Below are positions 1 through 8,814 of a DNA stretch of 64,000 nucleotides, piece after piece. This DNA is from an uncultured Alphaproteobacteria bacterium (GTDB lineage: Bacteria > Pseudomonadota > Alphaproteobacteria > MPNO01 > UBA2964). The notes below the pieces were generated by a model. It did no database searches. It was not told the origin of the DNA and was given only the letters and a program-made list of their open reading frames with translations. The DNA lies in assembly GCA_943787225.1 (NCBI GenBank), contig CALSLP010000003.1, positions 204,797 to 268,796 of the forward strand, in the 5' to 3' direction. Within the stretch, counting starts at the first letter, position 1, and every line of letters starts with the position of its first letter. Both the position numbers and the translations under genes were made by a program.

Positions 1-440
1 TACTCATTCTGAACGGCCCCAATTTGAATCTCCTGGGAAATCGTGAACCCGAAATCTATGGGCACGAAACTCTTTCAGACATTGAACAACAATGCAGGCA
101 ACACGTTAAGGCCTCAGACATTACTATCGACTTTCGCCAAAGCAACAGCGAAGGTGAACTTGTCGACTGGCTTCAGGGCTCCATAGGAATTGTCGACGGT
201 ATAATCATTAACCCCGCCGCCTATACCCACACCTCGGTTGCCATTTTGGATGCACTCAAGCAGGTAGATTGTCCGATTATTGAATTACATCTTTCCAACA
301 TTTTTAGCCGGGAATCTTTCCGGCAACACTCATATATTTCACCGGTTGCGAATGGTTTGATTTGCGGATTCGGCGCACACGGGTATTTGTTAGCGATGGA
401 TGCAATTTCCAGACTGGTTTCTGATAAAGAGGAAAGTTGA
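1..440 (+). CDS. aroQ: 3-dehydroquinate dehydratase, type II (5' partial)
   Basis: Removes water from 3-dehydroquinate to give 3-dehydroshikimate in the cytoplasmic shikimate pathway. The reading frame is already open at base 3 and encodes the family N-terminal signature NGPNLNLLGNREPEIYG. The segment NPAAYTHTS carries the catalytic histidine, and HLSNIFSRESFRQHS is the conserved substrate-binding stretch near the C-terminus. Only the first few residues are missing off the left edge; the TTG at base 24 is an internal codon, not the start. The stop overlaps the accB start by one base (TGATG), so the genes are probably translationally coupled. An aroQ-accB-accC order is common in proteobacteria. 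Confidence 0.95.
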   Translation, partial: LILNGPNLNLLGNREPEIYGHETLSDIEQQCRQHVKASDITIDFRQSNSEGELVDWLQGSIGIVDGIIINPAAYTHTSVAILDALKQVDCPIIELHLSNIFSRESFRQHSYISPVANGLICGFGAHGYLLAMDAISRLVSDKEES

Positions 441-880
441 TGGCTGAGTTCGATGTAAATGAAGCAATGGTCCGCAAACTTGCCGAGCTTCTTGATGAAA
501 CCGGATTGACAGAGATCGAGTATAAGGTCGGGGAACATGCCGTTCGGGTTTCCCGGGCCGCTTCCGGACAGCTGGTCGCTTCGGGTCCCTTACCGGCCAT
601 GACAGCGCCTGCCGGAGGAGCAGCAGCAGCCGATGCAGGGCCCCGAAACGGTGCCGTAACAGCACCGATGGTTGGGGTCGTTTATTTATCATCTGAGCCA
701 GGCTCCCCACCGTTCGTTAAACCAGGAGATACTGTTTCAGAAGGCCAGACGCTCTTGCTGATAGAAGCGATGAAAACCTTCAACCCAGTTCGCGCCCCAC
801 GGGCCGGAAAGGTCGTTGAAATTGTTGTACCCGATAAATCACCGGTGGAATTTGGTGAGGAACTCGTAATTCTCGAGTAA
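440..880 (+). CDS. accB: Biotin carboxyl carrier protein of acetyl-CoA carboxylase
   Basis: Carries the biotin that shuttles carboxyl groups between biotin carboxylase and carboxyltransferase in the first step of fatty-acid synthesis. The 146-residue protein has a variable N-terminal domain, an Ala/Gly/Pro-rich linker around residues 50-70 and a C-terminal biotinyl domain. The biotinylation motif EAMK puts the modified lysine at K112. The thumb insert typical of AccB ([14 protein letters not shown]) is present and separates it from stand-alone biotinyl domains. I chose the ATG at 440, which overlaps the aroQ stop, over the TTG at 437. accC follows after 10 bases. Confidence 0.96.
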   Translation: MAEFDVNEAMVRKLAELLDETGLTEIEYKVGEHAVRVSRAASGQLVASGPLPAMTAPAGGAAAADAGPRNGAVTAPMVGVVYLSSEPGSPPFVKPGDTVSEGQTLLLIEAMKTFNPVRAPRAGKVVEIVVPDKSPVEFGEELVILE

Positions 881-890
881 GGACCGCCTA

Positions 891-2240
891 ATGTTCGATA
901 AAATCCTCATCGCCAATCGTGGTGAAATCGCGTTGCGTATTCACCGTGCCTGCCGGGAAATGGGTATCAAAACAGTTGCTGTACACTCCACGGTGGATGC
1001 AGATGCAATGCATGTCCGGTTGGCTGATGAAAGCGTCTGTATTGGCCCCGCCCCATCAACGGACTCCTATCTCAATATTCCGGCGATCATTACGGCGGCA
1101 ACGATCACTAACGCCGATGCCATTCATCCTGGCTATGGTTTCCTGTCCGAGAATGCAAATTTTGCCTCTATCGTCGAGGAGCACGGCTTTTGTTTCATTG
1201 GCCCAACCTCCGACCATATCGCCTTAATGGGCGACAAGATCGCGTCAAAGGCGAAGGTCAAGGAATTAGGAATACCCGTCGTCCCCGGCTCAGATGGTGC
1301 CGTCAGGGATATCGACAAGGCAAAAGAAGTTGCCGAGGAAATCGGCTACCCAGTATTGATTAAAGCCTCCGCCGGTGGCGGCGGCCGCGGCATGCAAATC
1401 GTTCAGGAACGATCGGAGTTGGAAAACGCCATTCAGAAAGCCGGCACGGAAGCACTGACCGCTTTCGGCGACGATGCCGTCTATATGGAGAAGTTCCTAC
1501 AAAAACCACGCCATATTGAAATTCAGGTTATGGGTGATGGCAAAGGCCAGGTGGTTCACCTCGGAGAACGGGACTGCTCGCTGCAACGGCGTCATCAAAA
1601 AGTGTTGGAAGAAGCAGGGTCCCCGGCCCTCAACGCTGACGGACGCGATGCCATTGGCGACATCTCCTGCAAAGCATTGTCCTCGATAAATTACCGCAAT
1701 GCCGGCACCATCGAGTTCCTGTATGAAGATGGTGAATTTTATTTCATCGAGATGAATACCCGCGTTCAAGTCGAACACCCGGTGACAGAGATGGTAACGG
1801 GCATTGACATTGTCCGCGAGCAAATCAGATTGGCGAGCGGCGCCCCCTTATCATTCTCGCAGGAAGACGTGACGTTTTCCGGGCATGCGATCGAGTGCAG
1901 GATAAACGCAGAATCATCGGTCGACTTCACGCCATCACCGGGCGAAGTGCATACCTATCATACGCCAGGTGGCTTGGGGGTCCGCGTTGATTCCGCACTC
2001 TATGCGGGGTATTCAGTACTGCCCCATTATGACAGCCTAATATCAAAACTAATTGTCTATGGGGCGAGCAGAAATGAATGCTTGATGCGTCTGAATCGGG
2101 CCCTTGAGGAATATGTCATTACCGGAATCGAAACGACAATTCCGCTCCATCAGGACATAATTAAGGATCCTGATTTCGTGAATGGTGATTACAATATTCA
2201 CTGGCTCGAAAAGTTTGTAGAGGCCCGCATTAACGGCTAG
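891..2240 (+). CDS. accC: Acetyl-CoA carboxylase, biotin carboxylase subunit
   Basis: ATP-dependent carboxylation of the biotin on AccB. The 449-residue length is normal for the stand-alone subunit. Domains in order are the biotin carboxylase N-domain (starting [17 protein letters not shown]), an ATP-grasp domain with the glycine-rich loop [11 protein letters not shown] near residue 160, and the C-domain with [14 protein letters not shown], which holds metal- and bicarbonate-binding residues. It lies directly after accB and three bases before aat, so aroQ-accB-accC-aat is probably one transcript. No defect is visible. Confidence 0.97.
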   Translation: MFDKILIANRGEIALRIHRACREMGIKTVAVHSTVDADAMHVRLADESVCIGPAPSTDSYLNIPAIITAATITNADAIHPGYGFLSENANFASIVEEHGFCFIGPTSDHIALMGDKIASKAKVKELGIPVVPGSDGAVRDIDKAKEVAEEIGYPVLIKASAGGGGRGMQIVQERSELENAIQKAGTEALTAFGDDAVYMEKFLQKPRHIEIQVMGDGKGQVVHLGERDCSLQRRHQKVLEEAGSPALNADGRDAIGDISCKALSSINYRNAGTIEFLYEDGEFYFIEMNTRVQVEHPVTEMVTGIDIVREQIRLASGAPLSFSQEDVTFSGHAIECRINAESSVDFTPSPGEVHTYHTPGGLGVRVDSALYAGYSVLPHYDSLISKLIVYGASRNECLMRLNRALEEYVITGIETTIPLHQDIIKDPDFVNGDYNIHWLEKFVEARING

Positions 2241-2243
2241 AGA

Positions 2244-2894
2244 ATGGTTGGATTAAGCCCCGACATATTACTCCGCGCCTATGCTGTTGGACTATTTCCA
2301 ATGGCCGAACATCAGGACGACCCAACCCTTTATTGGATTGACCCCGAAAAGCGCGGGATCATGCCACTCGACCGTTTCAAAATTCCGCGACGCTTAAGAA
2401 AAACGGTCCGAAAACATAGTTTTGACGTCAGAGCTGACACCGCTTTTGAAGAGGTTATACGCCTGTGTGCCGAACCGGCAGATGACCGCAAAGAAACCTG
2501 GATCAACGAAGAAATTGTAAAACTCTATGTAGATTTGTTTGAGATCGGCCGAGCCCATAGCGTGGAATGCTGGCTCGACGATCAACTTGTCGGCGGGCTG
2601 TATGGTGTAGCGCTGGGAAGCGCATTCTTTGGCGAGAGCATGTTCAGCCGTGTCACCGACGCCAGTAAAGTAGCGTTAGTCCATCTGGTCGCCCGTCTAA
2701 AACAGGGTGGCTACACCTTGCTGGACACTCAGTTTGTGACCAACCACCTGAACCAATTCGGTGCCGTCGAGATTCATCGCGGCGGCTATCGGCAGCTGTT
2801 GTCCTCAGCGTTGGATAAGAACGCCACGTTTCATCGGGAATTGGAGGATTCTGCACTGGAGTCTTTCATACAATCCACGACCCAAACATCGTAG
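2244..2894 (+). CDS. aat: Leucyl/phenylalanyl-tRNA--protein transferase
   Basis: Transfers Leu or Phe from charged tRNA to proteins with N-terminal Lys or Arg, creating N-degrons for ClpS/ClpAP; clpS and clpA are also in this window (10004-12706). The 216-residue protein has the family hallmarks: [14 protein letters not shown] near the N-terminus, [13 protein letters not shown], the segment [18 protein letters not shown], and [17 protein letters not shown] near the C-terminus. It starts three bases after accC. Its 3' end overlaps the convergent DUF2155 gene by 64 bases, so both 3' ends are protein coding on opposite strands. Confidence 0.95.
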   Translation: MVGLSPDILLRAYAVGLFPMAEHQDDPTLYWIDPEKRGIMPLDRFKIPRRLRKTVRKHSFDVRADTAFEEVIRLCAEPADDRKETWINEEIVKLYVDLFEIGRAHSVECWLDDQLVGGLYGVALGSAFFGESMFSRVTDASKVALVHLVARLKQGGYTLLDTQFVTNHLNQFGAVEIHRGGYRQLLSSALDKNATFHRELEDSALESFIQSTTQTS

Positions 2895-3241
2895 ACCGGG
2901 TGCTCCATAGCTGACAGACCGGGACTCGATGCAAACATCCAACCAGAATAAACCCGTTTCACAGATTCGCCAGGACGTTCGTCAGTAATTTCTATAAAAG
3001 CAGCGCTTTCAGGCGGTTCCTCCGGTGGTCTCTTTACACATGTCCGAACGCGCACGCGTAAACTCCCGAATACGATGGATTTATCTATCGGCGCCTCAAG
3101 GGTCAGGATACGCGCCGTCACCTTATCGAGCCCCTGAAGCACTGCACCATCAGACGCCGCCAAAGCATTGCCGCCACCAAGGCAAACAACGCCTGTAACT
3201 GCAGCATGAAAAACCTGACATATTCTATAAGCCATCACCAT
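2831..3241 (-). CDS. DUF2155 family secreted protein
   Basis: A 136-residue protein of the alphaproteobacterial DUF2155 family, which has no established function. The N-terminal hydrophobic stretch (about residues 6-29, ending ALA-A) looks like a signal peptide, so the protein is probably periplasmic. The family core is visible: LDKVTARI near residue 40, [19 protein letters not shown] and [27 protein letters not shown] at the end. The ATG at 3241 shares one base with the stop of the upstream methyltransferase; a second in-frame ATG at 3235 would also serve. The gene sits at the end of the minus-strand run starting at 4876 and overlaps aat at its 3' end. Confidence 0.85.
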   Translation of the reverse strand: MVMAYRICQVFHAAVTGVVCLGGGNALAASDGAVLQGLDKVTARILTLEAPIDKSIVFGSLRVRVRTCVKRPPEEPPESAAFIEITDERPGESVKRVYSGWMFASSPGLSAMEHPVYDVWVVDCMKDSSAESSNSR

Positions 3242-4023
3242 TAAGCCTCTTCGGGACGGGTAGCCGTAAACCGCAGCCGAACGTAGTCAGCTACCCACCG
3301 GCCATTCGGATCAAACAAATCTGCTTCCAATTCTTCGGCAACCTCTTCCTTAAAAGCAGCCCGCTCCCTTTCCGGGAGTAGGAACAGAAACTGTTCACCA
3401 AACGTGTCTAACCAATCTGTAATTTCTCCAGGCAGTGGGGTTGGGCGTGGCATTAACGCCATGTAGTTGACGACAAAACCCCGGCTCTCTAAACGTTCAC
3501 AATAGTCTGCCTCGTTTGGAAAGAACCAGGGAAAGACAATTCTATCCTGAAGATTGCGCCTTGTAAGTGCTTCAGTCAGCGCCCGGGTAATCCTTGCGAT
3601 ATTTCCGGCGCCCCCCATTTCACCGATCACACGCCCACCAGGTTTCAAAGCATTCCACATAGCGTCAATGACATCATTCGGTGATGTCATCCAATGCAAC
3701 GCCGCATTCGTCAGAATCGCATCGAACACTTCCTTAAAGGCCAAATTATGACCATCCATTACGGCTGCTGGGATTCCCAGGTTTTGGCAAGCCTTGATTT
3801 GATCGAGACTTGCATCAACCCCAACAACCATGGCACCCGCTTCCGCAACGAGTTTGGTTAATGCACCATCGCCACAACCGAGATCGAGGATAAGCTCGCC
3901 GCTACAGGGCGCCAAATTTTTAATGAGGGGTTCAGCCAAGTCTGAGACAAATCGGGCATTTGCAGCGTAGCGGTCAGCGAACCATCGTTGTTGCAGGGAG
4001 GAAGCCCCGTCAGTTTGGTCCAT
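3241..4023 (-). CDS. Class I SAM-dependent methyltransferase
   Basis: A 260-residue methyltransferase with a trans-aconitate-methyltransferase-like fold. The SAM-binding motif I reads LILDLGCGDGALT around residues 43-55, followed by the acidic post-motif VGVDAS and by ILTNAALHWM, typical of this subgroup. The C-terminal third (LPGEITDWLDTF onward) resembles the substrate-capping region of small-molecule methyltransferases. The substrate cannot be told from sequence. The start overlaps the mlaD stop by 14 bases and the stop touches the DUF2155 start, so the genes are probably cotranscribed. Confidence 0.87.
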   Translation of the reverse strand: MDQTDGASSLQQRWFADRYAANARFVSDLAEPLIKNLAPCSGELILDLGCGDGALTKLVAEAGAMVVGVDASLDQIKACQNLGIPAAVMDGHNLAFKEVFDAILTNAALHWMTSPNDVIDAMWNALKPGGRVIGEMGGAGNIARITRALTEALTRRNLQDRIVFPWFFPNEADYCERLESRGFVVNYMALMPRPTPLPGEITDWLDTFGEQFLFLLPERERAAFKEEVAEELEADLFDPNGRWVADYVRLRFTATRPEEA

Positions 4024-4492
4024 CTTTTTTGTCTGCAGCCTTTTTCTTTTCGTCGGTCTGGCTGAAAATCATGCGCCCAACAAGCGACAACAGATCAACC
4101 GACCCTTGAGTATGGGAGATTTCACCGCCAGCCTTCAGCATTTCATCCTCTGCACCAGGCGTAATAGATAAATATTTATCACCGAGCAGGCCATTGGAGG
4201 CAATTCGAGCAGAACTATCCCGCGGCAGTTTAATGTCATTTTTAACAGTCATCGTCAGAACAGCGAGATACGTTTTGGGGTCCAGCTTTTGGGAAATAAC
4301 GGTACCAATTTTGATCCCGCTCATCCTAACGTCGCTACCTTCAGCCAAACCGTCTACACGGTCGAATTTTCCTATAACTGGATAACCTTCAACGGTTTTA
4401 AGACCGCCTTTGGAATACGCGAACGTCAGAAAAATTATGGCACCCGCTAATACGATTGCGCCCAATAGCGTTTCCGCAACATTCTTACCCAT
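4010..4492 (-). CDS. mlaD: Outer-membrane lipid asymmetry protein MlaD
   Basis: Periplasmic, inner-membrane-anchored MCE-domain protein that binds phospholipids for the Mla transport system. It has 160 residues: one N-terminal transmembrane helix (about residues 5-25, ETLLGAIVLAGAIIFLTFAY) and one MCE domain with the typical GLAEGSDVRMSGIKIG and SNGLLGDKYLSI segments. The C-terminal tail is lysine-rich. I prefer the ATG at 4492 to the TTG three bases upstream. The other mla genes (mlaE, mlaF, mlaC) are not adjacent, so it is separated from its partners here. It follows the NDUFA12-like gene by 27 bases. Confidence 0.92.
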   Translation of the reverse strand: MGKNVAETLLGAIVLAGAIIFLTFAYSKGGLKTVEGYPVIGKFDRVDGLAEGSDVRMSGIKIGTVISQKLDPKTYLAVLTMTVKNDIKLPRDSSARIASNGLLGDKYLSITPGAEDEMLKAGGEISHTQGSVDLLSLVGRMIFSQTDEKKKAADKKDGPN

Positions 4493-4519
4493 CAAAAACT
4501 ACTCCACTCCCCAAGCTAT

Positions 4520-4876
4520 TCAGGATGGCTGCCAAGGTTCATAATCACCAGTTGCTTTTGCGCGTTTTCCACCGCTGAGCACATGACCTGGCGGACGATA
4601 AGCATTCGCTGTTCCCGTCTGATTTGGCAAATGATCTTTCTGCCATTCATATTTCTTTTCTGTTTCAGCCGTCGGCATGTCGTCAGTCCGACCATGTAAC
4701 CATCCATGCCAAGCTGCCGGAACCTCTGAAGCCTCTGCAGCACCACGGTAGAGTACCCAGCGCTTTGTTTTGCGCCCCTCTGCCGGACTGCGCTCCACAA
4801 AATACCTGTTTCCAACAGAATCGTTTCCGACCTGCCGCCCTTTTAAAAACGTATAAAGGCGTGTTCCAATTGTCAT
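4520..4876 (-). CDS. NDUFA12-family subunit of NADH:ubiquinone oxidoreductase
   Basis: A 118-residue homologue of the mitochondrial complex I supernumerary subunit NDUFA12 (B17.2), found mainly in alphaproteobacteria. The family pattern is clear: GTRLYTFLKGRQVGNDSVGN at the start, RRWVLY-type KRWVLYRG in the middle, and PAAWHGWLHGRTDD, then a proline-rich tail ending YEPWQPS. In bacteria the subunit binds the peripheral arm of complex I on the cytoplasmic side. Other nuo genes are not in the window, which is usual for this gene. It heads the minus-strand group with mlaD, the methyltransferase and DUF2155. Confidence 0.93.
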   Translation of the reverse strand: MTIGTRLYTFLKGRQVGNDSVGNRYFVERSPAEGRKTKRWVLYRGAAEASEVPAAWHGWLHGRTDDMPTAETEKKYEWQKDHLPNQTGTANAYRPPGHVLSGGKRAKATGDYEPWQPS

Positions 4877-5124
4877 CTATCTCGCCGCCATGAGTGTTTC
4901 TACCAGACTGCTACTATCTGCTAACTACCTTAGCACATTGTTAACCATGTACAGTTCGCTGAGCAAAGAACTTTATCATATAGGCGGCGTTGCCTCTCCT
5001 GTCACCCGTTCGCAGCCTAGAAAACAAACTAAACCTTAATCTCGCTACCGAATATTGTAGCATTACGCCACCAATACCCAAAATATTGTTGCTTTTTACA
5101 TATATTGGGAATAAATTTCATCTG
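4877..5124. other. Intergenic region between divergent genes, promoter-bearing
   Basis: This non-coding stretch separates the NDUFA12-like gene (minus) from the NrdJ-like gene (plus), so it should carry promoters for both. It is more AT-rich than its neighbours, particularly 5030-5120. No small gene with a convincing ribosome-binding site was found. Two similar AATATTGT-centred sites lie at 5045-5091 (listed separately), and the structured leader begins at about 5125. Confidence 0.6.
5045..5091 (+). promoter_or_regulatory. Putative pair of NrdR-type boxes
   Basis: Two sites share the core AATATTGT at 5051-5058 and 5082-5089, exactly 31 bases apart (three helical turns), the usual spacing of paired NrdR boxes. 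By eye the downstream site (5076-5091) matches 12 of 16 positions of the remembered NrdR consensus and the upstream site (5045-5060) 9 of 16. They lie about 225 bases before the NrdJ-like start. NrdR is the general repressor of ribonucleotide reductase genes, so the placement makes sense, but the match is weak in one box and no scoring was possible. Confidence 0.35.
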
Positions 5125-5313
5125 CCCCCCAGATATGGGGCGTGCCACGAAGCCCTGTTCGTGTAGTAGCGTTGAGTATCTGAAGATTAGTTAGGGCGGC
5201 AAATCCACCTGGGGGGACCAAATCATCTAATTGCACTAAGATGATTTGGTGTTAGGGACACTGCTGGACCAAGCTAAAAATAGCGGTCCTGCAAAGAGAT
5301 CGGGGGGGCATCA
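5125..5313 (+). promoter_or_regulatory. Structured 5' leader of the NrdJ-like gene
   Basis: The bases before the NrdJ-like start contain a series of inverted repeats. They are CCCC/GGGG at 5127-5140; CACGAA/TTCGTG at 5146-5163; a perfect 12-base pair ACCAAATCATCT/AGATGATTTGGT at 5217-5250 with a 10-base spacer; and GGACC-AA-GCTA-AAAA-TAGC-GGTCC at 5266-5289. A run of six C (5125-5130) could pair with six G (5211-5216) or with the seven-G run at 5302-5308 that serves as the ribosome-binding site. This looks like a cis-acting RNA with alternative folds, but I do not recognise a known class; no cobalamin-riboswitch box was found. Confidence 0.5.
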
Positions 5314-8160
5314 GTGAGAATTGCCCGACGCAATACGCAGCCCGATAGCACGCCTTATGAAGGCGTGTGCTTTGTGTTTTTTGACACAAAATCAGATCAG
5401 CGGCACTCGATAGAAACGGCTCATCGCGATTCTTTTGTCATAGTGCCTTCTGACTGGTCGACAGAAACGTGCTCTTTTTTCGTTCGGAACTGCTTGGTTA
5501 CGGATTTACCTCCCTGCCAACTCATTTCAATTGAAGACAATGACACTCCCACATGGCTGTGGCGGAAAGCCATAGACCCCACGGCAATCTCTACCGTAAC
5601 TGGCGAAAATGTTTTTACGGGTGAATCGAGCGTCCACGAAGCAATCGACAGGGTTGCCAGCGGATGGACATATCTCGGCTGGCAAGGTGGGTATTTTGAT
5701 TCTGAACAGGACGCAAAAACATTCTATGACGAAATAAGGTGGCTTTTATGTCATCGGCGGTTCACGCCTGATCTCACAGAATGGCAACAAACTGGCGTCT
5801 ACTGGGCATACGGCATTGAGACAGCTCAGCCCGAAACATTTATTACGGACTTCCGGACTGGCTTAGTCCGTCGCAGCGAAGCGTATGACATCTCTGTTGG
5901 GGAAAGCCAGAATCAGCCCGGTAAGCAGCACACAGCTTTGGATGGCGCACACTCCGAAACGCTGAATACTCTCTGGGCAGACAGTACCGGCGATGCCCAA
6001 AACGCGGCGCACATGATGGGATATGTGATTGCGTGCCGTCATATTGAGGCAATAATAGAGGCTTACGCTGACAGCCAAATACCGAGAAATCCAGACGATA
6101 GAAATTGTCCTGCCTTGCGTTTGGCAATTCAATCAGCACGCGGCGCACTTGTTCCCGAGAAGATTATTCATCGAACGCTAGATCTCGTCGAACAGAATAG
6201 CGAAATCCGAGCATCAGACATCATGGGGCCGCCCCCAACCGATATTCTTGATACTCTTCAAATTGACAATAGCGCCACGATGGTCCGACTTGACGATGGG
6301 TCAATTGACCTCGCCGTGGATGGTGACCACAAGGCTTATCAATTGTTCGATGCAATTGCGTATGGTGCCTGGACAGGTAAAAAAACCGGTATTCACTATG
6401 CAACAACGATCAATGGCTGGAATACCTGCGCAGAATCTGGCGACATAAATGCCGCTGTCGACGATGGGGGTTTCCTTTTTCTAGACGATACAGCCTGCCC
6501 TGGAGCGACGATTGATTGTGCAGCCTTTCGCGATGGCAATTTCGGGTTCGCCGTCGATGACCTTTGCCACGCCGTAGAGCTAATTACCTTAGCCCTCGAT
6601 ACCAGCCATATGCAGGGCGCTCAAAATTCCCCGCGCATTGCAAACCGGGTTTGGGATTATCGCCCGCTTGGCCTTTCTGTCACCGGCATTGCTGAACTTA
6701 TTATGTCGTATGGTTTGCCCTATGACAGCGAAGATGCCCGCGCGATCGCCGCAACAATCTGTTCTCTTATTACCGCCACGGCCTATACAGAATCAGCAGA
6801 CCTGGCGGCAGAAATGGGCGCGTTTCCGGCGTTTGAAAAAAACAGCGGCGCGATGTTGCGGGTGGTCCGCAATCACCGGCGCGCAACGACGAGCCAAATA
6901 GGTGGCTATGAAGGTCTAGGGTGGGCCCCTCATCCTATTAATCCACGTCGGGCGCTCCCCGAATTATTTGACGCCGCGGTCACAGCCTGGGAGCTAGCAG
7001 AGGAACGCGGGCAATTATCGGGGTATCGGAATGCCCAAGTAACGCTGGTATCAGCTGACCTCGACGCCGGCCCTATTCTCAACGGCGTTTCATTGGGTCT
7101 GGAACCAGTCACAGCCCTTTGCCATCACCAACTCAATGATAGCGGCCAATTTCAGCCATCCATACCTGTCGCCGTTCCTTTAGGTTTAGCAGCACTCGGC
7201 TATAGCCCATTAGAGACCGATGCCTTTATCAGAGGTCTATTAGGCACTCGGTCACTTAAAGACGCACCAGCGATCAATCATAGCTCGCTCCGCAAAAACG
7301 GCTTTACGGACGATATAATCAACGAGCTCGAAGATGCCCTCCTCGACGCCGTTGACCTGTCCCAGGTCTTCAATCCATGGGTCCTGGGGTTAGAGAATTG
7401 CGTTGAGCTTCTGGGCGTCGATGCCGATGAGCTTGAAAATCTAGGTTTTGACCTACTCGCCGCCCTTGGCTACAGCGATCACGCTATCGACAGGGCGAAT
7501 CGTTACTGCTTCGGAACCCAGCTTGAAACCGAACTTCCCTATCGCGATGCAGCGCACGCCGTTGTTTTCATCACCGGGGCGACTTCGGCGACGACGATAG
7601 ACCGCGCCAATGCCGTAATTCGCATGATGGCAGCGGTACAGCCCATGATTTCCGGCGGTATCGGACATGCCCTCACCCTCCCGCAAAGCACCACCGTGGC
7701 GGACTGCCATGTGCTCTTACTGACAGGGTGGCGCCTTGGCCTTAAATCGCTCTGCCTGTATCGGGACGAAGCCAACTATTCTGATAGGCTGAACGAAACG
7801 CCAGCCGATACTGGCCATGATAACATCACACCAGCACGACCTATTGGCCCATTGCTTAGAGTTATTCAGGGCGGCCAGCCCTCAGCGAACACAGGCACAA
7901 TTGCATCCGAATACCCGAACAACCCATCCCGCGTGGCATTGTCACAGGCTTTGGCTTTCACCCAGGCCACAGGTGCAATACCGACCGAGCGGACAACAAT
8001 TCAAGAGCCGCCCGGCAAAGACCGAACAGCCATCACCTCGCCTAAAGAAGACCCCAAAGGTGATGCAGAAACTCCGCGCCGTTCTGCATCGGATACGGCA
8101 CGGAGCGCAGCGCCCGGATCTTCCTCTCCGGACGCTGCTGTCGAGCAACGGCATATTTGA
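5314..8160 (+). CDS. Catalytically dead paralogue of B12-dependent ribonucleotide reductase (NrdJ-like)
   Basis: An intact 948-codon frame that follows class II ribonucleotide reductase (NrdJ, usually about 1200 residues) from end to end. Shared landmarks are MRIARR at the start, WTYLGWQGGYFDSEQDA (residues 118-134), GVYWAYGI (161-168), FLFLDDTAC (387-395), GLPYDSEDAR (467-476), MLRVVRNHRRA (514-524) and FDLLAALGY (712-720). The catalytic N-x-C-x-E set of NPCSE is replaced by V382-D-D384-G-G386. The N-terminal reducing-cysteine region and the following glycine-rich core (about 100 or more residues) are deleted after residue 195. The PTGTI loop reads ADLDA (581-585), and the terminal cysteine tail is replaced by a polar low-complexity tail (about 850-948). 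It cannot be a working reductase; a regulatory or binding role is inference. GTG start with a G-rich ribosome site. A terminator follows. Confidence 0.85.
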   Translation: MRIARRNTQPDSTPYEGVCFVFFDTKSDQRHSIETAHRDSFVIVPSDWSTETCSFFVRNCLVTDLPPCQLISIEDNDTPTWLWRKAIDPTAISTVTGENVFTGESSVHEAIDRVASGWTYLGWQGGYFDSEQDAKTFYDEIRWLLCHRRFTPDLTEWQQTGVYWAYGIETAQPETFITDFRTGLVRRSEAYDISVGESQNQPGKQHTALDGAHSETLNTLWADSTGDAQNAAHMMGYVIACRHIEAIIEAYADSQIPRNPDDRNCPALRLAIQSARGALVPEKIIHRTLDLVEQNSEIRASDIMGPPPTDILDTLQIDNSATMVRLDDGSIDLAVDGDHKAYQLFDAIAYGAWTGKKTGIHYATTINGWNTCAESGDINAAVDDGGFLFLDDTACPGATIDCAAFRDGNFGFAVDDLCHAVELITLALDTSHMQGAQNSPRIANRVWDYRPLGLSVTGIAELIMSYGLPYDSEDARAIAATICSLITATAYTESADLAAEMGAFPAFEKNSGAMLRVVRNHRRATTSQIGGYEGLGWAPHPINPRRALPELFDAAVTAWELAEERGQLSGYRNAQVTLVSADLDAGPILNGVSLGLEPVTALCHHQLNDSGQFQPSIPVAVPLGLAALGYSPLETDAFIRGLLGTRSLKDAPAINHSSLRKNGFTDDIINELEDALLDAVDLSQVFNPWVLGLENCVELLGVDADELENLGFDLLAALGYSDHAIDRANRYCFGTQLETELPYRDAAHAVVFITGATSATTIDRANAVIRMMAAVQPMISGGIGHALTLPQSTTVADCHVLLLTGWRLGLKSLCLYRDEANYSDRLNETPADTGHDNITPARPIGPLLRVIQGGQPSANTGTIASEYPNNPSRVALSQALAFTQATGAIPTERTTIQEPPGKDRTAITSPKEDPKGDAETPRRSASDTARSAAPGSSSPDAAVEQRHI

Positions 8161-8180
8161 CGTTGCGTCTCCCTGAACTT

Positions 8181-8211
8181 CGGGGGGTGAATTTCACCCC
8201 CCGCATTTTTT
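8181..8211 (+). terminator. Rho-independent terminator after the NrdJ-like gene
   Basis: A perfect 10-base-pair stem (8181-8190 with 8194-8203, CGGGGGGTGA against TCACCCCCCG) with a three-base ATT loop is followed by CA and six T residues at 8206-8211. It lies 20 bases after the stop at 8160 and closes a monocistronic unit. Confidence 0.92.
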
Positions 8212-8307
8212 GATAATGCATCTCTAAATTTGGAATTCCCTCTAGCGAGCCTCAGGCTCAATCGATAGGCTGTCTTCACATAATTCTCTAACCGACAGGA
8301 AGTAAAA

Positions 8308-8772
8308 ATGGCTGGTAAGATCGACGCACGCGTGGCTGAGTTGGGTATCACGATCCCTGAACCTCGCACCCCTTCTGCGAATTACATCCCTTTCGTCCAA
8401 ACCGGGAACCTGGTTTTTGTATCCGGCCAGGTCTCAATGGCAGCGGACGGTTTAATTGCCGGGAAGGTAGGAGAAAATGTTGACATTGAGACCGCCCAAA
8501 AAGGCGCGCGCGCCTGCGGCCTCAACCTGCTTGGCCAACTTAAAGTCGCTCTCGGTGGCGATCTCGACCGCGTCAAACGCGTCGTCAAGCTCGGTGGGTT
8601 TGTTAACGCCACAACCGACTTTATCCACCCGCCAACCGTGATGAATGGTGCCTCAGACCTCATGGTTGAAATCTTTGGTGATGCCGGTCGCCACGCGCGC
8701 TTTGCCGTGGCGACCGCCTCCCTGCCTCAAGGCGCCGCCGTCGAGGTCGACGGTATCTTTGAGGTGGAATAG
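8308..8772 (+). CDS. RidA/YjgF family protein
   Basis: A 154-residue member of the RidA (Rid, YER057c/UK114) family, which hydrolyses reactive enamine/imine intermediates such as 2-aminoacrylate. It belongs to the longer subgroup starting with KIDARVAELGITIPEP. FVSGQVSMAADG and the C-terminal GRHARFAVATASLPQGAAVEVDG are family marks; the arginine in HARFAV aligns with the residue that binds the substrate carboxylate in active members. The start follows a clear AGGAAG site. It is monocistronic or shares a transcript with the FemAB-like gene 42 bases downstream. Confidence 0.93.
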   Translation: MAGKIDARVAELGITIPEPRTPSANYIPFVQTGNLVFVSGQVSMAADGLIAGKVGENVDIETAQKGARACGLNLLGQLKVALGGDLDRVKRVVKLGGFVNATTDFIHPPTVMNGASDLMVEIFGDAGRHARFAVATASLPQGAAVEVDGIFEVE

Positions 8773-8814
8773 CGGCACATGTCGTCGCCACAATGCCACC
8801 CAACGGAATTTTGA

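Noticed and set aside
5125..5313. Cobalamin riboswitch upstream of the NrdJ-like gene.
   Set aside because: No B12-box or GCCACTG-type core in the right context; only GCCAC was seen, which is not enough.
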